A stretch of 64,000 nt of DNA, taken from positions 62,001-126,000 of the forward strand of contig JAPLFR010000001.1 in the NCBI GenBank assembly GCA_026390575.1. Direction: 5' to 3'. Under the pieces are notes generated by a model, which saw nothing but the letters and a program-made list of their open reading frames with translations, did not search any database and was not told where the DNA came from. Both the position numbers and the translations under genes were made by a program. This document shows, piece by piece, positions 59,034 to 64,000 of this stretch; within the stretch, counting starts at the first letter, position 1; the number at the start of each line of letters is the position of its first letter. This DNA is from Ignavibacteriales bacterium. Lineage in GTDB: Bacteria; Bacteroidota; Ignavibacteria; UBA10030.

Positions 59034-60749
59034 TCAAGTGGCATAGAGATATCGCTTAATTTTTTGAGTTGGTGTCTTTTCAAACGGTGCTGTTTGTTCG
59101 ATAACACGGGCGAGACGTGAAAACGAAGAAACTTGTTCGTTCACCTGTTTTTTAATATCTTCACAGAGTTGTTTAATACGCTCGCGCGCTTGTGATTCCG
59201 TTAACCCTATATCAGAGAATTCAACATCGAGTTTTTCATAATCAAGATACACGCGTGCCACGAGCTGCCCTTCATCTTGATACACAAGAGACTCGAGTAT
59301 AATATCTAATCTGTTGATGACAGATTCAATGACTTCGGGATAAATATTCTCGCCGCTTGGTCCGAGAATGATATTTTTTAACCGACCGTTGATATAGAGA
59401 AAACCATTCTTATCGAAACTTCCGAGATCGCCTGTATGGAACCAACCATCAGGTGATACCACTTCTGCTGTCAAACCTGGATCACGATAGTATCCTTTCA
59501 TAATACTCGGCCCACGCACGGCAATTTCTCCGATACCGGTTTTTGAATCCTGATTTTCGATACGCACTTCAAGCCCGGGAACTATAGGACCCGTGGATCT
59601 GTAACGTGTATTTTCCGCATTTGCCCCTGCGATAAGCGGTGATGTTTCTGTCAATCCATAACCAATAGCATAAGGAAATTCTGCGTCGCGCAGGAAACGT
59701 TCCACTTCTGGAGCGAGAGCCGCACCACCGACTCCAAAAAATCTCATCGCACCGCCAAATGTCTCCTTTAATTTATTGCCGGCAATTTTGTGGATATGTT
59801 TGCGGACCACTGGAAATTTATAGACGAGCCGGACCAAAAGTCGTCTTTTGATTTCAGGTACAATGCGTGTCTTGTACATTTTTTCAATAATCAAAGGGAC
59901 AGTTAACATTGCTGTTGGTTTTACCATCTCCAATGCTGGAAGTAAAACAGCGGCTGTGGGAGGTTTCTTTATATAATACACCGATGAGCCGCACATGATA
60001 GGAAGTACTAAACCAAGTGTACATTCGTAGACATGAGCCAGCGGAAGAACAGAGAGCATACGGTCATCCGCTGTGAAATCGGGTATCTTCGATGCCGCAA
60101 ATGCATTCCAGACAATGTTCTTATGGGTGAGCATAACGCCCTTTGAATTTCCGGTGGTTCCCGATGTATATATAATAGATGCGATGTCGTCTTCTTTGAT
60201 CTCTTTCTGAATGAATCCCGCCAAACCTAAAACAAGGTTCTTAATTTTGCGTAACTCTTTGCTTCCATCTGATATCAATTGACGCAGCGTTGCCTTCGAC
60301 ATTTCCGGATTTATAATGGAAAAGTCGTTCAATAAAATAACACTGTTGAATTCAGTAAAATCCAAATCTTCAATCTTATAAAAATAACGTTCGGATATGA
60401 AAATGACTTTGCTGCCGGAGTGGCCTAGTATATGATGAATCTCGGAAGTATTAAAATCAGGTAAAATCGGTACGACAACAGCGCCCATTGTTGTAATAGC
60501 GAAATATGCAATGCCCCATTGTGGACTATTCTCGCCCAGGATTGCTACACGGTCACCTTGCGTGACGCCTTGGTTTCTCAAAAAACCGGAGAGATGATCA
60601 ATCTGCCGTTTCAGGTCAGAATATCTTATTGGTTCTTCATCGGTATAGGAAAGTGCTATATTCGATGAGTTTTTCTGGCAGCTTTCCTCGATCATGTGCT
60701 GTAGAGTGAAATACTGCTGATCTGTTCCACCGCCGTATTGAGAAAGCAT
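59034..60749 (-). CDS. Long-chain acyl-CoA synthetase (AMP-binding)
   Basis: 571 aa ANL-superfamily ligase that activates fatty acids to acyl-CoA through an acyl-adenylate. The adenylation loop IIYTSGTTGNSKGVMLTHKN (about 190-209) is complete; GYGLTETSPLI, GWFHTGDLGSFDKNGFLYIN and the C-terminal catalytic-Lys segment KTPTQKIKRYLY are present. GGAAGG lies upstream of the ATG. It is monocistronic in the window. Substrate chain length is inferred from family only. Confidence 0.92.
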   Translation of the reverse strand: MLSQYGGGTDQQYFTLQHMIEESCQKNSSNIALSYTDEEPIRYSDLKRQIDHLSGFLRNQGVTQGDRVAILGENSPQWGIAYFAITTMGAVVVPILPDFNTSEIHHILGHSGSKVIFISERYFYKIEDLDFTEFNSVILLNDFSIINPEMSKATLRQLISDGSKELRKIKNLVLGLAGFIQKEIKEDDIASIIYTSGTTGNSKGVMLTHKNIVWNAFAASKIPDFTADDRMLSVLPLAHVYECTLGLVLPIMCGSSVYYIKKPPTAAVLLPALEMVKPTAMLTVPLIIEKMYKTRIVPEIKRRLLVRLVYKFPVVRKHIHKIAGNKLKETFGGAMRFFGVGGAALAPEVERFLRDAEFPYAIGYGLTETSPLIAGANAENTRYRSTGPIVPGLEVRIENQDSKTGIGEIAVRGPSIMKGYYRDPGLTAEVVSPDGWFHTGDLGSFDKNGFLYINGRLKNIILGPSGENIYPEVIESVINRLDIILESLVYQDEGQLVARVYLDYEKLDVEFSDIGLTESQARERIKQLCEDIKKQVNEQVSSFSRLARVIEQTAPFEKTPTQKIKRYLYAT

Positions 60750-60960
60750 AATTCAACCTTCCATAATTTTTATGGCATAAAAGTAAGAAGAAAAAGAGAC
60801 AATTGGAAACATTTCATTCTTGTCTCCGTACTTGCAGGCGGTTTAAAATATTCCTACCATGCTTCCATGAATTGATATTCGGTTGACAGTTTCACTGCGT
60901 GTGTTCATATATGAATGTTTTGTCGATGATTGTTGTCATTATTCAAAAAGGAGGATTTTT

Positions 60961-61815
60961 ATGCGTTTAGGAAGAATTCTTGCTGGTCTTGCTGCACTTC
61001 TCGTTTTTTTGCTTTGTCAGACCAGTACTGCAGGACAAAAGCTTCGCTACAATTTTGAAAAGGGGAAAGCATATAAATATTCTACAGTTGTTGAAAGTAA
61101 GACATCCGGTCAGGCGATGGGGCAGGAATTTACCATGACCTCCGGTGCCGATTTCGATTATTCAATCTCGCTTGTTAGTGTGAATGCCTGTGTGATGACG
61201 TTGACGATAAAATTTGAGAAATTTAACATCAGATTAAATATGCCGATGATGGGGTTTAACGACAGCACAATAGTGATGCAGGAATATGTTGGCAAACGAG
61301 TAAAGGTTGTCGCGACAGACAAAGGCAAAACACTATCGGTTGAGCCTATCGATACTATTCCTCCATCCCGTCTACAAATGATGGCGAGTTTAGCTCCGAA
61401 GGACTTATTTAAACAAATACTGTTTGAACTTCCGGAGAAAGAATTAGATGTGAATGATTCATGGAAGAAAGATATTCCTGATACAGTTTCCCGCGGCGGG
61501 ATGAAAATGGTGACGAAACAGAATCTTGATTTTAAGATTATAGCTGCAGAAAAGAAAAATGATTTGAATTGCTGGAAGATCGCTATCACAGGAACAAGCA
61601 CGATCGAAGGGAGCGGCGCACAGCGAGGAACTGATGTAACAATCGATGGAACGGTGAAAATTATTGGTACGGCATATATTGCACCTGCAGAGGGTGTCTT
61701 TGTTCTCTCAGAACAATCCAATGAAACTGAAATGACGACAACCGCGACCGGATCACAAACAGGCGCTTCAACAATGTCGGTCAGTACAACAGTAAAATCT
61801 GCTTTGGTAAAATAA
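60961..61815 (+). CDS. Exported protein of unknown function (DUF6263-like)
   Basis: 284 aa from ATG 60961, which has GGAGG nine bases upstream; longer starts lack support. A signal peptide (LAGLAALLVFLLCQTSTAGQ) is followed by KLRYNFEKGKAYKYSTVVES and beta-rich, Thr/Ser-rich sequence with WKKDIPDTVSRGGMKM and DVTIDGTVKIIGTAYIAPAE. The pattern resembles periplasmic DUF6263-type lipocalin-like proteins, but I am not certain. No catalytic motif is seen. Confidence 0.65.
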   Translation: MRLGRILAGLAALLVFLLCQTSTAGQKLRYNFEKGKAYKYSTVVESKTSGQAMGQEFTMTSGADFDYSISLVSVNACVMTLTIKFEKFNIRLNMPMMGFNDSTIVMQEYVGKRVKVVATDKGKTLSVEPIDTIPPSRLQMMASLAPKDLFKQILFELPEKELDVNDSWKKDIPDTVSRGGMKMVTKQNLDFKIIAAEKKNDLNCWKIAITGTSTIEGSGAQRGTDVTIDGTVKIIGTAYIAPAEGVFVLSEQSNETEMTTTATGSQTGASTMSVSTTVKSALVK

Positions 61816-61836
61816 TTTAAGTAACTTGACCTTTCA

Positions 61837-61868
61837 GCGTCAACGAGCATTGTTGTTCTCGTTGACGC
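61837..61868 (+). terminator. Hairpin between the exported protein and pepP genes
   Basis: GCGTCAACGAG (61837-61847) and CTCGTTGACGC (61858-61868) pair perfectly over 11 bp with a 10-nt loop. No T-run follows (CAAGGTATT), so it may be a transcript-stabilising hairpin or weak terminator. Confidence 0.55.
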
Positions 61869-61912
61869 CAAGGTATTATAGATTCCATAGTTACTTGAGA
61901 TGGTGAGATAGT

Positions 61913-63349
61913 ATGAAACAGGTTTCTTTCTTCGTTCTTCTCTTTCTTCTAGATGTTCCATTCGCTTCAAGTCAAACTTCTCGTACCCCGCCCTTTGCAC
62001 AGTATGGCATGGACGACACGGACGGCTTCAAACCGCAAGAGTATCAACAGCGCCGGGCAGCAGTTACTGCAATGATGGATTCTGGCTCTGTTGCTGTTTT
62101 TCATGCAAATGATTCCGACAATCGGAATGGAGATGTGGATTACAAATTTCGGCAGAATGATAATTTTTTGTATCTCACAGGCTGCAATGAAACGAACAGC
62201 ACACTGATACTTGCACCAAACGGAATACGAATAGACAGTGCTACGATCGCGAAGGAAATCTTCTTTGTCGGAGAACACATGAAAAGCTGGAGCGGCGACA
62301 ATCTTGGTTTGGAAGGAGCGAAACACGTACTTGGTTTCGGCGCTCAAGAGAACAAGAGTGTTGTGCTCACAACCGAAAAGTTGAAAGAACTCTTACCGCA
62401 AATTCTTCAATCGAAAAATATTCTCTATTACACACCTTCCTTGCCTGATATTCTTTTCGACCCTATTTCAAGTACAAAATTTGTGGCAGTACGTGAAGTG
62501 AGAAAAAAGTTGGAAGAAAAATATCCGAATCTTACAATAAAAGGTTCTGGATTGTTAGTGAATGATTTGCGCTCCGTGAAATCTCCAGCAGAATTGGTAT
62601 TCATACAGAAGGCAATCGATGCTACCGTGTTTGGATGTATTGAAGCAATAAAAAGTTGTGAACCGGGGATGTACGAATACGAACTTCAAGCAGTCATCGA
62701 ATATTGCTGCACGCGGAGCGGCTGTGAATTCTACGGTTTTCCCTCCATCGTCGGTTCTGGACCTAACACGTTGAGCATTCATTACGATGCAAACCGCAGG
62801 CGAATGAGCGGCGGAGAGCTCGTCGTGATGGATATTGGCGGGGAATACCATGGCTACTCAGCTGATGTAACGCGCACGATTCCGGTGAATGGAACATATT
62901 CTTCAGCACAAAGGGAAATCTACGAGCTTGTTTTACGTGCACAGAATTCAGCGATCAAAGAAGTCAGATCAGATGTACCGATGAATGTGTCGGGAACAAA
63001 GGCAATGGAAGTTCTCGGTGAAGGGTTGGTGAAACTGGGCATTATTCAAGATAAAAGCGAAGCAAAAAAATATTGCCCGCATGGGATCAGCCACTTTATA
63101 GGATTGGATGTCCATGATGTTGGTTCGACAACAAAGTTGATACCAGGAATGGTCTTAACAATGGAGCCCGGATTATATATTCCTGACAGTAGTAACTGTG
63201 ACAAAAAGTACTGGGGTATCGGAATCCGAATTGAAGATGACCTCCTGGTAACCGAGAATGGATGTACAGTACTTTCGAAGACCGCGCCGCGAACGGTAGA
63301 AGAAATTGAAGCATTGATGAAACAGGGTAAAAGATCGAGAGAAAAATGA
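61913..63349 (+). CDS. pepP: Exported Xaa-Pro aminopeptidase (M24B)
   Basis: 478 aa. It has a signal peptide (FFVLLFLLDVPFASSQ), an N-terminal aminopeptidase-P domain (YQQRRAAVTAMMDSGSVAVF, FLYLTGCNE) and the pita-bread catalytic domain. The five metal ligands are present: Asp307 and Asp318 (VMDIGGEYHGYSADVTRTI), His394 (HGISHFIGLDVHDVG), Glu418 (LTMEPGLYI) and Glu in GIRIEDDLLVTENG. It removes N-terminal residues before proline. Export to the periplasm distinguishes it from cytoplasmic PepP. Confidence 0.95.
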   Translation: MKQVSFFVLLFLLDVPFASSQTSRTPPFAQYGMDDTDGFKPQEYQQRRAAVTAMMDSGSVAVFHANDSDNRNGDVDYKFRQNDNFLYLTGCNETNSTLILAPNGIRIDSATIAKEIFFVGEHMKSWSGDNLGLEGAKHVLGFGAQENKSVVLTTEKLKELLPQILQSKNILYYTPSLPDILFDPISSTKFVAVREVRKKLEEKYPNLTIKGSGLLVNDLRSVKSPAELVFIQKAIDATVFGCIEAIKSCEPGMYEYELQAVIEYCCTRSGCEFYGFPSIVGSGPNTLSIHYDANRRRMSGGELVVMDIGGEYHGYSADVTRTIPVNGTYSSAQREIYELVLRAQNSAIKEVRSDVPMNVSGTKAMEVLGEGLVKLGIIQDKSEAKKYCPHGISHFIGLDVHDVGSTTKLIPGMVLTMEPGLYIPDSSNCDKKYWGIGIRIEDDLLVTENGCTVLSKTAPRTVEEIEALMKQGKRSREK

Positions 63350-63472
63350 AAAAGTATGAGGAAAAAGGTAGGACAACAGAAGAGATAAATACATTATCAT
63401 CATAGTATAAATATTTTTCATCGATATTTTTTCTCAAGTGTTTCTCAATCACATCCAGCAAGGAGGTGGCGT

Positions 63473-64000
63473 ATGTCTCACTTGAAACCTGAAGAATGCC
63501 TGCACTTTTTCTCTGAAGTTCTGAGTATTCTCAAATCTACACACGAACCGGAGCGCGTGCTTTCGCTCATTGTCGATCGAATCGTGCGTATCTTCGGCTG
63601 TCAAACCTGTGCAGTGATTATCATCGATCCTGCAACGGAGTACTTGCAAGTATTCACAAATCATAATTTATCTCACCGCTATGTAAAAGAATTCCGGCGC
63701 TCGCTCGGTACCGGTGCGATTGCCAAAATGCTATCCACGGGAAAGCCAATACTCATTGCAGATGGAGAACGAGAATCACAGCTCGCGGCTGAAGTGCAGT
63801 TGGAACACTCATTTCGTTCTGCTGTGTGTTTACAGATCTCAGCAGAACTTCGGACACTTGGTTATCTCTATGCCGATGCGCGTGAACCGGATACCTTTAC
63901 CGAGCACGATTTGCGGACACTCCAGAGCTTTGCCGATCTCACAAGCATTGCCTTGAATAAATCCTATCTCTATGAAAAGAATCTGCGTTTAGATAAAATT
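63473..64000 (+). CDS. GAF-domain protein, N-terminal part (cut by window end)
   Basis: 176 codons are in the window without a stop. The ATG has AAGGAGGTGGCGT upstream, an excellent ribosome-binding site. MSHLKPEECLHFFSEVLSIL opens a GAF domain (VDRIVRIFGCQTCAVIIIDP, SLGTGAIAKMLSTGKPILIA, LRTLQSFADLTSIALNKSY). GAF domains in this position usually precede a sigma-54 activator, kinase or cyclase. The output domain lies beyond 64000. Confidence 0.85.
   Translation, partial: MSHLKPEECLHFFSEVLSILKSTHEPERVLSLIVDRIVRIFGCQTCAVIIIDPATEYLQVFTNHNLSHRYVKEFRRSLGTGAIAKMLSTGKPILIADGERESQLAAEVQLEHSFRSAVCLQISAELRTLGYLYADAREPDTFTEHDLRTLQSFADLTSIALNKSYLYEKNLRLDKI

Overview
The window looks like a chromosomal segment from a member of the FCB superphylum, most likely the Ignavibacteria/Chlorobiota-Bacteroidota neighbourhood. 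Three large exported proteins end in a type IX secretion (Por) sorting domain with the NYPNPFNP-type signature. There are also STN-domain TonB receptors with a FecR anti-sigma protein, and many gene starts have weak Shine-Dalgarno sites. Most genes are vertical-looking housekeeping or respiratory genes. No rRNA, tRNA or CRISPR array was seen.

Layout. 0-9.5 kb: nitrogen module (outer-membrane protein, PII, AmtB), dnaG, a ferredoxin/geranylgeranyl-reductase pair, an Mrr-like nuclease and a secreted esterase. 9.5-17.3 kb, all on the minus strand: a respiratory operon (HybA-like Fe-S protein and HybB/NrfD membrane protein between two H-protein-like proteins that lack the lipoyl lysine), then a c-heme-motif sensor kinase, an NtrC-type sigma-54 activator and an archaemetzincin. 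Two sigma-54 promoter sequences are readable, one before each transcription unit, so kinase and activator probably control the operon and themselves.

17.38-23.67 kb: two IS1-family transposon-like elements in opposite orientation, each with GGTAGTGTCCTAATT-type ends and all separated by the same 8-bp sequence AAATATTC. Both encode an identical-length transposase, a coiled-coil/winged-helix partner protein and a conserved 135-nt, cloverleaf-capable RNA segment. They differ in cargo: one has several very small proteins, the other a ClpP-like protease. This is the best candidate for an undescribed system here.

24-41 kb: an M13 peptidase, DUF4230 and DUF362 proteins, a LytTR regulator, FecR and two tandem TonB receptors, an FG-GAP/VCBS secreted protein and a LytS/LytTR two-component system. 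Several intervals are bracketed by duplicated ends of neighbouring genes (M13 3' end twice, geranylgeranyl-reductase 3' end, glnS 5' end). All three T9SS cargo genes lie inside such brackets.

41-64 kb: glnS, a beta-phosphoglucomutase, a GT-C glycosyltransferase, an aldo/keto reductase, a cold-shock protein, a decayed pectin-degradation locus (pectinesterase and kduI remnants before an intact uxaC), a hybrid kinase/response regulator/HerA-like ATPase run, cysE and cysM, a probable small RNA, an acyl-CoA synthetase, an exported protein of unknown function, an exported Xaa-Pro aminopeptidase and a GAF-domain protein cut by the window edge.
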